From assembly GCF_007994985.1 (NCBI RefSeq), contig NZ_VOQF01000015.1, forward strand, positions 26,079 to 90,078: DNA of 64,000 nucleotides, in the 5' to 3' direction. This stretch comes from Metabacillus litoralis (GTDB taxonomy: Bacteria > Bacillota > Bacilli > Bacillales > Bacillaceae). The translations under genes and the position numbers were made by a program. This document shows positions 21,505 to 30,990 of this stretch, one piece after another; positions within the stretch are counted from its first letter, which is position 1; each line of letters opens with the position of its first letter. The notes beneath the pieces are model-generated. The model was not told the origin of the DNA. It searched no databases and saw only the letters and a program-made list of their open reading frames with translations.

Positions 21505-21690
21505 TAAGGCGTGAAAAGATGAGAAGATGACGTGTAAACCGAGATTGATGGTCGACAACATGATGAGTGGCGTGAAAAGATCAAAGAATGGTCGATAAAA
21601 AAGAGAGCTTGACACGTAATTATGAAAAGATGACGTGCAAACTGAGTTTGATGGTCAATAACTAAGCAAGCATGGCAGTGAAGAGGATTC
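21505..21690. repeat. Degenerate tandem array, period about 21 bp (array A)
   Basis: Intergenic, non-coding. A CG-centred motif (GGCGTG, GACGTG, GGTCGA, ACACGT) recurs at 21510, 21531, 21553, 21571, 21593, 21615 and 21634, with a related GGTCAA at 21656, spacing 18-22 bp. Read on the reverse strand the units include ACACGTCAT and TCGACCAT, the same words as in the array at 44980-45290. Units are too degenerate for a CRISPR and there are no distinct spacers. Confidence 0.65.
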
Positions 21691-21860
21691 GTTAGATGGT
21701 TAGTTGACTTACCGGTAGTAGGAAACACCTACAATTAAAAAATGGGCTTCATTTTAGGCTGTTTCATGAATACTTTCTCCAACTAGACGGGCTCCAAAGT
21801 TCGATAAACGTATATACTATTTCGAGTGATACTTTTAACAATCGAAAGGAAGATGTATAA

Positions 21861-22100
21861 ATGTACGGTTACGAAAACAACAGTCCACATTTAGCTGGGG
21901 CAAACACTCCACATATGAATGCAGCAGCAAATATGCCTCATCAGCCTATCATGCCATATACGTATGAAGCTCCTGCTTACGGTTACGGATATTGTGCTCC
22001 TGCACCAACTTATAGACCTAATAATACATTCGCGCTTATCGTTGTGTTATTTATTTTACTAATCATTATAGGTGCAACGATTTATGGTAGTAATTGTTAA
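21861..22100 (+). CDS. YjcZ-like small sporulation protein
   Basis: 79 residues. A Pro/Ala/Tyr-rich, hydrophilic N-terminal half ([13 protein letters not shown]) is followed by one C-terminal membrane segment ([20 protein letters not shown]), the hallmark of the YjcZ family seen in spore formers. Family members are usually 25-50 residues, so this one has an extended head. GAAAGGAAG precedes the ATG and a terminator follows. Function in the family is not established beyond sporulation association. Confidence 0.82.
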   Translation: MYGYENNSPHLAGANTPHMNAAANMPHQPIMPYTYEAPAYGYGYCAPAPTYRPNNTFALIVVLFILLIIIGATIYGSNC

Positions 22101-22112
22101 CACAAATACGTA

Positions 22113-22146
22113 AAAAAAGACACTATGAATTAGTGTCTTTTTTTAT
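22113..22146 (+). terminator. Terminator after the YjcZ-like gene
   Basis: AAAAAAGACACTA pairs with TAGTGTCTTTTTT around a short loop. Confidence 0.85.
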
Positions 22147-22269
22147 TATGTTGTTTTTTATAGAGTCATTGATTTACTATTCACTATAGTGGTAAAACGA
22201 AATTATTATATTTTTACAACCTACGTAAACCAAGATATTATAAATAAACGGTAAAAAATTAAGAAGTGC

Positions 22270-22296
22270 CAAAACTTTTATTATTTTAGCATCGTC
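22270..22296 (+). promoter_or_regulatory. ECF-type promoter of the sigma/FtsW-like operon
   Basis: CAAAAC (22270-22275), a 17 bp spacer and CGTC (22293-22296). This resembles SigM/SigX/SigW-class promoters (GAAAC, 16-17 bp, CGTC or CGTA). A transcript starting near 22303 would reach the Shine-Dalgarno almost at once, suggesting autoregulation by the sigma factor it drives. Confidence 0.6.
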
Positions 22297-22322
22297 TAAT
22301 GTATGGAAGGGAGCAGATTACA

Positions 22323-22856
22323 TTGGAAGAAAGTATGACTCAACACCTTATTATAAATGATAGAGAAAAATTAATAGATCAATTAATGGATCAATATGGA
22401 AATGCAATATTACATCTTGCCTACTCCTATGTAGGGAATAAAGAGGTTGCAGAAGATCTTACTCAGGATATATTTGTGAAGTGTTATCAAAGATTAGATC
22501 AATATCAGAATAAATCTTCATTAAAAACGTGGCTCTGGAAAATTGCGATCAATCATTGTAAAGATTATTTAAGAAGCTGGCATTATAAACATATCGTTGT
22601 TTCTGATGAGCAGGACAAACAAACTTCAAGTAGAGATAATGAAGTAGAACAACAAGTTTTTCAAAAATATGAAGATGAACATTTAGTGAAAACGGTGTTC
22701 AGTTTACCAGATACATACAGGGAAGTAATCTATTTATTTTATTTTGAGGAACGATCGATTAAGGAAATATCCAATCTGACAAATGTGAATCAAAATACGA
22801 TTAAAACCAGGCTGAAGAGAGCCAAGGAAATCTTAAAAGAGTGTTTGGAGGTATAG
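22323..22856 (+). CDS. ECF RNA polymerase sigma factor
   Basis: About 177 residues from a TTG at 22323, which has GAAGGGAG 9-10 bp upstream; the ATG at 22299 has no site and probably precedes the transcription start. Region 2 is clear (AEDLTQDIFVKCYQRLDQY, then TWLWKIAINHCKDYLR) and region 4 ends with SIKEISNLTNVNQNTIKTRLKR. No anti-sigma gene of the usual zinc-finger or RsiW type follows; instead a winged-helix gene and an FtsW-like gene with a signalling-type N-terminus do. The next ATG is 2 bp beyond its stop. Confidence 0.9.
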   Translation: MEESMTQHLIINDREKLIDQLMDQYGNAILHLAYSYVGNKEVAEDLTQDIFVKCYQRLDQYQNKSSLKTWLWKIAINHCKDYLRSWHYKHIVVSDEQDKQTSSRDNEVEQQVFQKYEDEHLVKTVFSLPDTYREVIYLFYFEERSIKEISNLTNVNQNTIKTRLKRAKEILKECLEV

Positions 22857-22858
22857 AT

Positions 22859-23269
22859 ATGGATGATCAATTGAAACAATTTAAACACGCTATGAAAAGA
22901 ACTGTATTACAAGAGCTTAATTTTACAGAAGAACATAAAAAAAGCATTAGACAGAGAATGAAACAAATTCAAACAACGTCAGAGGCAGAAATATTATTGG
23001 CGGTTTTTCAGCTACTGAAGCTAAAACGATCAGGTTTTGAATTAAGTAGATTAATGCGTGCAAGAGGGATAGAAAGATTTGAAAATGAAGAGGGTCTTCT
23101 TTACATGTCTTTACATAAATTCGAACAAAAGGGTTACTTGAATATATATTGGGAAGATGATGATATAAAGCTTTATGAGCTTAATAATAAAGGATTGAAA
23201 TTATTAAAAAAGCTTGAACATAAAAACGATGCTACGTCATACTTTCAAAAAGAAATATATGAGAGGTAA
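22859..23269 (+). CDS. PadR-like winged-helix protein
   Basis: 136 residues from ATG 22859 (GGAGG 7 bp upstream, inside the end of the sigma gene). An N-terminal amphipathic helix (about 1-35) precedes a winged-helix domain (EAEILLAVFQLLKLKRSGFE, then LLYMSLHKFEQKGYLNIYWE), where the last part has the PadR-style wing that reads 'heavier' or 'lighter' build states. Genes of this kind often sit beside DUF1700/HAAS-type membrane proteins, as here. It may modulate the sigma factor or the FtsW-like protein; no direct evidence. Confidence 0.7.
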   Translation: MDDQLKQFKHAMKRTVLQELNFTEEHKKSIRQRMKQIQTTSEAEILLAVFQLLKLKRSGFELSRLMRARGIERFENEEGLLYMSLHKFEQKGYLNIYWEDDDIKLYELNNKGLKLLKKLEHKNDATSYFQKEIYER

Positions 23270-23274
23270 CAGTT

Positions 23275-24540
23275 ATGACTAATCGAAAGGAACACTTTCT
23301 AGCTGAAGTATTACAGTTCATTAAAGCAAAAGAAGCTAAGTCAGTTATATACAAAGAGTTGAATTATCATATAAAAATGTCAAAGTCAGAGCTAGTGTCA
23401 AAGGGAATTAGTGATAGCGAAGCTGAAGAGAAAGCAATAAGCCAGATGGGTAGTCCATCAGAGCTTGGAACACACTTTAATAAATTGTATCGACCGATAT
23501 TTGATTGGAAACTTTTTGGTCTATTCATCATTATTATTTCAATGGGAGTTCTTCCTCACATTCATTCAACTGTTTACTCTGAAAATCTATTGATTAAACA
23601 AGTAATATATATTGTATTAGGAATTTTAGTGACATTGATAGTTATGTTTATTGATTATAGAAAGGTTAAAAGATTTGGCTGGTTTTTTCTATTAGCAGCG
23701 TTAGGCTTATTGTTTGTTCTTACCTTTTTTCTTAATACGGTCATTCAAGGCGTTGGTCATCTTGCCTTTTTTGGCTTTGCTATTAGTGGAAATTCGCTTT
23801 ATTCTCTTTTTCTCGTTTTTTGGGCCTTTTATTTTTCTAAGGAAAAACCTAAGTTATACGTAATAGTTGGTGTCTATTTGTTTTCAGTATTCCTCTTTAT
23901 GCGCTTACCAAGTTTATCCGCTGTATTTATATACTCTATTCTTGTGTTTACGTTATTTTTTTGTAGTTCAAAAAGTAAGAAAACTATTTATACAACGATT
24001 GGAGTATTATTAGGTTTAGTTATTGCCATTGTTTGTACCTTTTGGTTTAACACAAAAGAATACCAAAAGGATAGGTTACTAGGCTTTCTAAATCCAAATG
24101 AATATTCACAAGGTCCAGGTTATATGTATATCAAGTTAAAAGAATTATTATCAATGGGTGGATGGTTTGGAAATTCAGGTCAAGCCATTTTTGATAACGG
24201 GATGACATCAGATTTCGCTTTTGCTAACATTACGTTTTATTTTGGTTGGATATTATCTGGGTTTCTTTTCGCTACAATATTATTACTTTTATATAGAATG
24301 ATCATTGTATCAACTAGTATAAAAGATCGTTTCGGTAAACTATTAATAATCGGCGTGTGTTCATTACTTACCATTCAAGTTATGTACAACATTGGAATGA
24401 TTCTTGGACTTTTCCCAATTATCTCGATGACACTACCTTTTATCAGCTATGGACTACATTCAACTGTCTTAAACTCTATTCTTATAGGGATCGTACTTAG
24501 TGTGTATCGAAGAAAACACTTAATTATACATGTAGCATAA
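23275..24540 (+). CDS. FtsW/RodA/SpoVE-family (SEDS) protein with N-terminal HAAS-like domain
   Basis: 421 residues. The first 70 or so form a soluble helical region (KELNYHIKMSKSELVSKGIS, EKAISQMGSPSELG) like the HAAS/DUF1700 domain usually paired with PadR regulators. The rest is a ten-helix SEDS domain. Family marks are RLLGFLNP, GPGYMYI, SDFAFANI and PFISYGLHS. Asp313 in SDFAF aligns with the catalytic aspartate of RodA/FtsW (TDFIF), but the following GE(E) of true polymerases is absent and the QPSE-type segment is not conserved. It could be an ECF-induced backup glycan polymerase or a sensor built on that fold. Confidence 0.82.
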   Translation: MTNRKEHFLAEVLQFIKAKEAKSVIYKELNYHIKMSKSELVSKGISDSEAEEKAISQMGSPSELGTHFNKLYRPIFDWKLFGLFIIIISMGVLPHIHSTVYSENLLIKQVIYIVLGILVTLIVMFIDYRKVKRFGWFFLLAALGLLFVLTFFLNTVIQGVGHLAFFGFAISGNSLYSLFLVFWAFYFSKEKPKLYVIVGVYLFSVFLFMRLPSLSAVFIYSILVFTLFFCSSKSKKTIYTTIGVLLGLVIAIVCTFWFNTKEYQKDRLLGFLNPNEYSQGPGYMYIKLKELLSMGGWFGNSGQAIFDNGMTSDFAFANITFYFGWILSGFLFATILLLLYRMIIVSTSIKDRFGKLLIIGVCSLLTIQVMYNIGMILGLFPIISMTLPFISYGLHSTVLNSILIGIVLSVYRRKHLIIHVA

Positions 24541-24547
24541 ATAAAAA

Positions 24548-24580
24548 GAAACGCTGTTGATCAAAAATCAATAGCGTTTT
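24548..24580. terminator. Terminator between FtsW-like gene and ABC permease
   Basis: AAACGCTGTTGAT pairs with ATCAATAGCGTTT around CAAAA, with one mismatch, followed by TTTT-type flanks. It lies between convergent genes. Confidence 0.7.
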
Positions 24581-24625
24581 GAAGATGAAAATTTAAAATT
24601 TCTTCTATAAAAAAAGATCTTCGAC

Positions 24626-26269
24626 TTATTCATGAATCTTCTCCCAAGTAATCTGAAATGCCTTCTTCCATATAATCATCAAGAGCAAGATAGATAACAC
24701 AAGATAAAGATAAATTCCATACGGCATCAATGTACTAATAAAATGAAGACCAGCAAATACTGCAGCTAACAGCATCAAAGCAAATAAAAGTCCACCATTG
24801 CTATTTTGATTATAAGCATCAAAAGACTCTGAAAAGGGAATGACCTTTTTAAGGATAATGAAGCAGATGACAGAATATAAACAAGCATTTATAAAGACAA
24901 CAACAAGATCAGGTGTAACTCTCACACCAAATAGGACAATAAATGCTACAGATAATATCAAGTAAACTGGTAGATATAGATTCACGAGAAATGCCTTTAT
25001 TGTGCCACTAAACATCGGCTTTAATTGATTAATTGGAGCAACCTTGAATATCCAAGCACCTTTATATTTTCCTGAAAACTTCAATAATAACATGATCGTC
25101 GGGATAACAATTAAGCTGAAGTAAATGGATAAATACGATTTACTTGTAGATAGAGCGTTAAAATCTGTACTAAAACCATTCATGATAAATATAAAAGGGA
25201 TTACAATAGAAAATCCTAAAGAAGGGTAGACCTTCAGTTTAAAATCTCGTTCATTTTTCATCATTAAACTAGCAAACTTGAAAAACGTTCTTTCTTCTTG
25301 TGACCGACAAATAATACCAAGAAGAACTTGACGAAACTTACTGTGTCTTTTTTCTTTTGCTTTTCCATGATAAGTTAGCTTTTGAAGACTTTGCTCAAAA
25401 GCAGGATTAAATTTTATATAAATCGCTATTGCTAAAAGAGGGATCAAAACTCCTAAAGCTGAAAATAGTAGATAAAATGGTTGAAATTTACCTATCAGAA
25501 TCATTTCCGTATTAGCTGCGTACCACATTGGAAAAATAAATACTTGCCACCATTTAGGTTCAAGTGAGACAGCTAAGTCGATAAATTCAAATGAGCGAAC
25601 AAGTAATTGATACCCTACCATTATCGCAAGTGATAACATTATTTGAACAAAGTTTATAATATCCTTTAATTTCTCCCCATCAAAAAATCGTAAAATAGCC
25701 AAATAGATGAGTGCCGTAAGAGCAACTACAAATAAATCAATAAAAATGATGTTTACAACTGACACTAAGAAAAACAGAAACCCATGAACAAAAAGACCAA
25801 TAATCAATGGAATTCCAACTAGAGCTAACGTTAGAAAAGAGAGGTAAATCATAACATGTACCATTTTAGCGGTACTAATCGTTCTTCTACTAACAGGCTT
25901 TGGAAATAAGATATTGCGATCACGAATATCCAACAGTACAGATGAAAAATCTGAGATCATAGATGTCATAACAAAAAAGGTGAAAATACCATAAAAAAGA
26001 CTCATTTGAAACAAATAATTGTCACCCATAAGTAAAAAGGGGATCATAAACAAACCAAATAAAACGTAAATCCATAAAGATTTTATATACTGATTGTCAT
26101 TTTCCTTGTCTTTTTTCTTAGCATTTTGTGAGAAAATTGTTGGAACTCTTCTTCCATCCATTGTTAATTTAATTTGTAGTATTTTTCTCATCATCTTATA
26201 ATCAACATCAAAACTTCTGAATACTTTTTCGAATCGATCTAATAGCTTGAGTGTACGATCGTTCTTCAT
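24626..26269 (-). CDS. ABC transporter permease
   Basis: A 547-residue integral membrane protein. A soluble N-terminal stretch of about 60 residues is followed by about a dozen hydrophobic helices, with a charged cytoplasmic loop near 300 (KLTYHGKAKEKRHSKFRQ). It has no solute-binding partner, so with the upstream ATPase it forms an ABC-2-like exporter or membrane-remodelling unit. The ATG has AAAGGAG upstream and follows the ATPase stop by 2 bp. Substrate unknown. Confidence 0.85.
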   Translation of the reverse strand: MKNDRTLKLLDRFEKVFRSFDVDYKMMRKILQIKLTMDGRRVPTIFSQNAKKKDKENDNQYIKSLWIYVLFGLFMIPFLLMGDNYLFQMSLFYGIFTFFVMTSMISDFSSVLLDIRDRNILFPKPVSRRTISTAKMVHVMIYLSFLTLALVGIPLIIGLFVHGFLFFLVSVVNIIFIDLFVVALTALIYLAILRFFDGEKLKDIINFVQIMLSLAIMVGYQLLVRSFEFIDLAVSLEPKWWQVFIFPMWYAANTEMILIGKFQPFYLLFSALGVLIPLLAIAIYIKFNPAFEQSLQKLTYHGKAKEKRHSKFRQVLLGIICRSQEERTFFKFASLMMKNERDFKLKVYPSLGFSIVIPFIFIMNGFSTDFNALSTSKSYLSIYFSLIVIPTIMLLLKFSGKYKGAWIFKVAPINQLKPMFSGTIKAFLVNLYLPVYLILSVAFIVLFGVRVTPDLVVVFINACLYSVICFIILKKVIPFSESFDAYNQNSNGGLLFALMLLAAVFAGLHFISTLMPYGIYLYLVLSILLLMIIWKKAFQITWEKIHE

Positions 26270-26271
26270 AT

Positions 26272-27051
26272 CTACATCTCCTTTACAACAGAAACAAATC
26301 GTGAGCCAAGGTCTATATGTTCACTAAATCCAGTAAGCTGATTAAAAATCTGCTCTAGTGATCCTTCCGTACTTTCTGTCCTTAGCTCTTCGAACGTGCC
26401 ATCTGCTGCAATTTTCCCATCATGCAGAAGAATGATCCGACTACTAATTTTTTCAACAACATCCATAATATGTGAGGAGTAAAAAATCGTTTTTCCTTGA
26501 GCAGCAAGCTGGGTCATAATTTCTTTGAAAATCATCACACTGTTAGCATCAAGACCATTGATTGGTTCGTCAAAGAACAACAATTCAGGGTTATGTATTA
26601 AGCTTGAGATAATTAAAAGCTTTTGTCTCATTCCTTTTGAGTAAGAAGCAATACGAGAGTGATAGACTTCACCAATACCGAATAGCTCCATTAAACGTTT
26701 CGCCTTATAATCAGCAAGATCATAATCAAGTCCATACAATTCACCTATAAACGTTAAATATTCACTTCCTGTTAAATTGTCGTATACTTCAGCAATTTCA
26801 GGCACATATCCAATTTTGTTTTTATACTCCATTTTTTCATTAGAAATATCTTCTCCAAAGATTTTAATGCTACCAGAATAATTGTCTTCAATTCCTAACA
26901 TAATTTTAACGGTTGTACTTTTTCCAGCTCCGTTTGGACCAATATAACCGATAATTTCTCCTCGTTTCACTTTTAGAGACACACCGTTTAAAACAGACTT
27001 TGTGCCATAACTTTTTTTCAAATCATTAATTTCTAAAATAAATTCTTCCAT
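26272..27051 (-). CDS. ABC transporter ATP-binding protein
   Basis: 259 residues with Walker A GPNGAGKST (38-46), Q-loop region GYVPEIAEVYDNLTG, a degenerate signature YSKGMRQK, Walker B LLFFDEP and a switch His in SSHIMD. The family resembles CcmA/EcsA-type exporters. Start ATG has GGGGG upstream. It is first in a two-gene operon with the permease. Confidence 0.93.
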   Translation of the reverse strand: MEEFILEINDLKKSYGTKSVLNGVSLKVKRGEIIGYIGPNGAGKSTTVKIMLGIEDNYSGSIKIFGEDISNEKMEYKNKIGYVPEIAEVYDNLTGSEYLTFIGELYGLDYDLADYKAKRLMELFGIGEVYHSRIASYSKGMRQKLLIISSLIHNPELLFFDEPINGLDANSVMIFKEIMTQLAAQGKTIFYSSHIMDVVEKISSRIILLHDGKIAADGTFEELRTESTEGSLEQIFNQLTGFSEHIDLGSRFVSVVKEM

Positions 27052-27303
27052 AACAAATATCCCCCATGTCTAAATTTTCCATTTCATTCTTTTTCTAGTG
27101 TAACATTAACTATGTTACATACTAAAGATGGAAATAGAAAAAGTACGGATTATTGTTATATGAATATCTTTTATTATAAAAAACTTCTGTTAAGCTCGAG
27201 GTGTTCAGATTGAGAATATTAACGTAATGGAGGTATTGAATTCTTTAGCTGTAGAAATTAGTGATATCGCCCTTCAATCTATTAATCATTTGAATAGAAT
27301 ATA

Positions 27304-27585
27304 AATGCAAACATTAGAATTTCAAAAGATTCAAAGGAAAATCGGGGAAAGGGATATGGAACCGAGGCAATAAATCTCCTGTTAGAACATGTATTCGGTT
27401 TCTTAAATTTACATTGAATAGAGGTAAATGTATTTGCTTTTAACGAAAAAGCTTATAAAGTTTATGAGAAAATTGGCTTCAAAAAAGAAGGGGTACAAAG
27501 AGATGCTCTTTTTTATGACCATGAATATCACGATTCTATATTAATGGCTATTTTAGAAGACAAATGGAGATCGAAAAATAGATAA
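27304..27585 (+). pseudogene. GNAT acetyltransferase remnant
   Basis: One frame reads the C-terminal two thirds of a GNAT (RimJ/RimL-type) acetyltransferase: IRISKDSKENRGKGYGTEA (acetyl-CoA loop RGKGYGTEA), an in-frame TGA where LHRIE would be expected, then VNVFAFNEKAYKVYEKIGF and a normal-looking C-terminus ending at TAA 27585. Upstream of 27304 the same frame meets TAG within three codons and no start is found, so the 5' part is lost. A single C-to-T change explains the TGA. Confidence 0.75.
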
Positions 27586-27614
27586 ACAATGTGTCAGGGG
27601 AGGAAGAATGAGCC

Positions 27615-27821
27615 TTAATTTTCTTCCTTCAATAGTAGTTTTTTAGAAAGCTTGTAAATTGGTAGGAAGATCACCATCCAGATACCAAGATCAATTAATG
27701 CTAACAATAAATTAAATTTATCACTGAATATTTCATAATGAAACCCAACAAGAGTTGTAAATCCATTATAGATAATAACAGTTAATGAAATAGTAATGAT
27801 GCCTAAAATAAAGTCCTTCAT
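27615..27821 (-). CDS. Small two-helix membrane protein
   Basis: 68 residues, not recognised. Two hydrophobic segments (IITISLTVIIYNGFTTLVGF near 8-27 and LLALIDLGIWMVIFLPIY near 40-57) with a Lys-rich tail. The ATG follows GGGGGATG. Monocistronic. Confidence 0.6.
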   Translation of the reverse strand: MKDFILGIITISLTVIIYNGFTTLVGFHYEIFSDKFNLLLALIDLGIWMVIFLPIYKLSKKLLLKEEN

Positions 27822-28032
27822 ATGTTCATCCCCCAGCAGTTTATGGTGAAGCTAGTCAACTTAATTTTATCATAATTTTCCAATTTGAATTTAATGTTCT
27901 TTTTCATTTTAAAAGCATTCTTTTTACGCAAATCACCAAAGACTCTGTTGTAGCCTAATTTTCAAATATACTTTGATTCATGTAAACTAGTATAATGATT
28001 GAAGAAATTCCTTTTAAAGAGGTGTTATTCAG

Positions 28033-29349
28033 ATGAAGAAAATTAATGGAAAAACAATAACACAATGGATTCAAACACACCCAATCATCGAAACGATTAT
28101 CCATACAGAAGAAACACTATGGCTGAATCCAAAATATCAAACGTTTGAAAGTGTGATAAAGAACATCTCACTTACATTGGACGATGTGATTGAAGCAGAG
28201 GAGAGGTTAAATAGATTTGCACCTTTTCTTATGACCGTGTTTCCAGAAACAAAACCCTCCTCAGGAATCATTGAATCACCAATAGTGGAAATTCCTTCTA
28301 TGAAAAAAGCATTGGAGCAATTTTACAATAAAAAACTAGGCGGTGATTTGCTTTTAAAATGTGATCATCTTCTGCCGATTTCAGGATCAATTAAAGCAAG
28401 GGGTGGGATTTATGAGGTATTAAAGCATGCGGAAGGAATTGCGCTCGATTCAGGAATGTTAACTATTCAAGATGATTATAGTATTCTAGCTCAACCTTGT
28501 TTTAAGGAGCTTTTTTCTCAATATTCAATTGCTGTTGGATCAACAGGAAATTTAGGACTTAGTATTGGGATTATGAGCGCAAAGCTAGGTTTTAATGTAT
28601 TTGTTCATATGTCTGCAGATGCCAAGACATGGAAAAAAGATTTAATAAGAAAAAAAGGTGTTACCGTGATTGAGTACAATTTTGATTATAGTTTAGCTGT
28701 TGCTGAGGGCAGAAAACAGGCAGAAGCTGATAACAACATGCATTTTGTTGATGATGAAAATTCTACTGATCTCTTTTTAGGCTATGCAGTAGCAGCATTA
28801 CGATTAAAAAAACAGCTTGATGAGTTAGGTGTCAATGTTAATGAAAAGAAGCCACTTGTTGTTCATTTACCATGTGGAGTTGGCGGTGGACCAGGAGGAG
28901 TGGCTTTTGGTTTGAAATTGATTTTCAAAAATAATGTACATATTTACTTTGTAGAACCAACTCATTCTCCTGCCATGCTTCTTGGTTTAGTCACAGAATT
29001 ACATGATAAGGTGTCTGTTCAAGATTTTGGTATTGATAACATAACAGAAGCCGATGGATTAGCTGTTGGCAGACCCTCTGGTTTTGTGGGGAAGCTGTTA
29101 GAAGAGCTAATCAGTGGAGTTTATACAGTTGAAGATCAGCATCTTTATAAGTTATTATCACTGTTAGTTGATATAGAAAATATCTATTTAGAGCCATCTG
29201 CTGTTGCAGGCTTTCCAGGAATGATGAAACTAGAAAATGATAAAACTGCTTCTCAACATCCAACCCATATAGTATGGGCAACAGGTGGTAATATGTTACC
29301 TGATAGTGTTCATCAAGAAAATTATGAAAAAGGAAAAAGCTACTTATAA
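28033..29349 (+). CDS. dsdA: D-serine ammonia-lyase (D-serine dehydratase)
   Basis: A 438-residue PLP enzyme converting D-serine to pyruvate and ammonia. Lys121 in SGSIKARGG binds [14 protein letters not shown] is the phosphate-binding loop region and [12 protein letters not shown] the glycine loop, all in the order seen in DsdA of normal length. GAGGTG precedes the ATG. No dsdC-type regulator or dsdX permease is adjacent, so it is a stand-alone detoxification/catabolic gene. Confidence 0.95.
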   Translation: MKKINGKTITQWIQTHPIIETIIHTEETLWLNPKYQTFESVIKNISLTLDDVIEAEERLNRFAPFLMTVFPETKPSSGIIESPIVEIPSMKKALEQFYNKKLGGDLLLKCDHLLPISGSIKARGGIYEVLKHAEGIALDSGMLTIQDDYSILAQPCFKELFSQYSIAVGSTGNLGLSIGIMSAKLGFNVFVHMSADAKTWKKDLIRKKGVTVIEYNFDYSLAVAEGRKQAEADNNMHFVDDENSTDLFLGYAVAALRLKKQLDELGVNVNEKKPLVVHLPCGVGGGPGGVAFGLKLIFKNNVHIYFVEPTHSPAMLLGLVTELHDKVSVQDFGIDNITEADGLAVGRPSGFVGKLLEELISGVYTVEDQHLYKLLSLLVDIENIYLEPSAVAGFPGMMKLENDKTASQHPTHIVWATGGNMLPDSVHQENYEKGKSYL

Positions 29350-29448
29350 AAAAGCTAAAAATAAAACCTGTGGGATGTAACTCTAGCTCACTATCAACAT
29401 AATGCTTCGTAAAAACACTTGTTTTACCTATTTAAGGAGTTAAAAAGA

Positions 29449-29661
29449 ATGAAAAAAGTAAAAGATCTTCAAATTAAATTATGGTTAGGTTCTGTTTTAG
29501 GTTCTCTTTTGATTTTTCTTATCATTAAACAAATTTGGAATGATGTAAACAATTGCTTATTACTATTCTTGTTAATTTTCGGTTTTATAATAAACTATAT
29601 CTTTACGAAGATAAAGTTAAAACATAATAATAGCATAGTTAAATCGGAAGAAAATACTTGA
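29449..29661 (+). CDS. Small two-helix membrane protein
   Basis: 70 residues from ATG 29449, which has AAGGAG 8 bp upstream; an earlier ATG at 29419 has none. Two hydrophobic segments (LWLGSVLGSLLIFLIIKQIW and CLLLFLLIFGFIINYIFTKI) and a charged C-terminus. Not recognised. Confidence 0.55.
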   Translation: MKKVKDLQIKLWLGSVLGSLLIFLIIKQIWNDVNNCLLLFLLIFGFIINYIFTKIKLKHNNSIVKSEENT

Positions 29662-29729
29662 ATCCTAGCTAAAGATTTTATTTAAAATAAAACATACGAA
29701 TTGTTATTTACTTATGAATAGTAAATAGG

Positions 29730-30749
29730 TTAGTTTCGGAACAACAATTTTAAGTTCTCGCCACCTTCTTGTAACCATTGAGGATTTGCTGCAGCTTTAA
29801 CGATTTGTTCCTCCAACACATGCATATCGTCAATATTTTCTAGGTAACGTCCAAGAAAATGAACGAATACATCTAATCTTCTTAGTTGAACCAATATTGG
29901 AAGTGCTTCTATTTCTTCTTTTTCTAATGAAATAAGTGAAGTGAAGCCGTTAACAAAGGCCTCTATATTTTCCCAAAGTCGTGTTTTGTTTTGTTCTCCT
30001 ACGATTAGCTCTGAGATACACACTGCAGCTTCCATCACACGTAAATCGTTCGTAACAAACTCAAAATCAAGAATTGCCGATATTGTTTCAGAAGTCTGTA
30101 GTATATTCGATGCATTTAAATCACCGTGAATTAATTGATGTGGTAGCTTTTTAAGAGTGGGCACATATTGCTTAAAATCTACTAGTTGCTGTTTGATCCA
30201 CAATAACTCGTTTTTATATTTGGTAAATTCGTGTGGTGGGTGGGAACACCATTCTGCGATTTTATCAATAGGCAAGTCCGGATAAGTATGTTCAATTTCA
30301 TAATAAGGTCGATAAATGATCGTGTTATTTAGCTTTAATTCATTTAGAGCTTTTAGTAATGAACCAGCTGTTTGTCCAAACGAGGTAATAATTTCTGAAT
30401 GATCTAATGAAGGATTTTCACCTACAATAAAATGATACATACACGCTATTTTCATAGAGTCATCATTTAATCGAACCATCGTATCACCATTCTTTGTCAT
30501 GAGTGGAACAGGAACGTGAAATGGTAGATTTGGTATCTTTACAAGCTTTAATAAAACCTCATGCTCTAGTTTTACCTTATTTAGATCTTGGTGAGATTCA
30601 TAAATTCGAAAAATATATTTATTGCCATTTTCTTCAATATAACGAGTGGTGTTATTATAACCACTTTTCCCTTCGGAAACAGTCCAAGTCATGTTATCTT
30701 CTAAAAATTGAGCTACAACATTGTTAATTGCATCTATAAGTTTACTCAT
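29730..30749 (-). CDS. Aminoglycoside phosphotransferase-fold (APH) kinase
   Basis: 339 residues. An N-lobe with a Gly-rich start (SEGKSGYNNTTRY) and lysine strand, hinge, then the catalytic loop HGDLNASNIL and the metal-binding DFE of the APH/ChoK/homoserine-kinase-like fold. Members phosphorylate small molecules such as aminoglycosides, choline or homoserine; nothing here shows which. AAGGAG precedes the ATG. Monocistronic. Confidence 0.8.
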   Translation of the reverse strand: MSKLIDAINNVVAQFLEDNMTWTVSEGKSGYNNTTRYIEENGNKYIFRIYESHQDLNKVKLEHEVLLKLVKIPNLPFHVPVPLMTKNGDTMVRLNDDSMKIACMYHFIVGENPSLDHSEIITSFGQTAGSLLKALNELKLNNTIIYRPYYEIEHTYPDLPIDKIAEWCSHPPHEFTKYKNELLWIKQQLVDFKQYVPTLKKLPHQLIHGDLNASNILQTSETISAILDFEFVTNDLRVMEAAVCISELIVGEQNKTRLWENIEAFVNGFTSLISLEKEEIEALPILVQLRRLDVFVHFLGRYLENIDDMHVLEEQIVKAAANPQWLQEGGENLKLLFRN

Positions 30750-30990
30750 AATCTTTTCTTCTCCTTGATCTTTTAAAAAATAGCTTTTTTATACTTATTA
30801 TTACAGTTGTTTTTAACGAATACAACTACCTTTACTCTAAAGAAATTATCATATAAAAGACCACTAAGTATATTTGAGTTATAATTAGAACAGCTCATTT
30901 ATTGTTAATTCTTGCGCGAAATTAAGGAATATACAAACATAAACATTTCTAAATTTAATACATTGATTAAGGGAGTATTCGTGTAAAACA

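Noticed and set aside
21351..21728. Reverse ORF of 125 codons
   Set aside because: It runs through the YtkA-like gene end and array A; composition is repetitive and no start signal is present.
22299..22322. ATG at 22299 as start of the ECF sigma gene
   Set aside because: It lacks a ribosome binding site and lies at or before the predicted transcription start; TTG 22323 has a well-placed GAAGGGAG.
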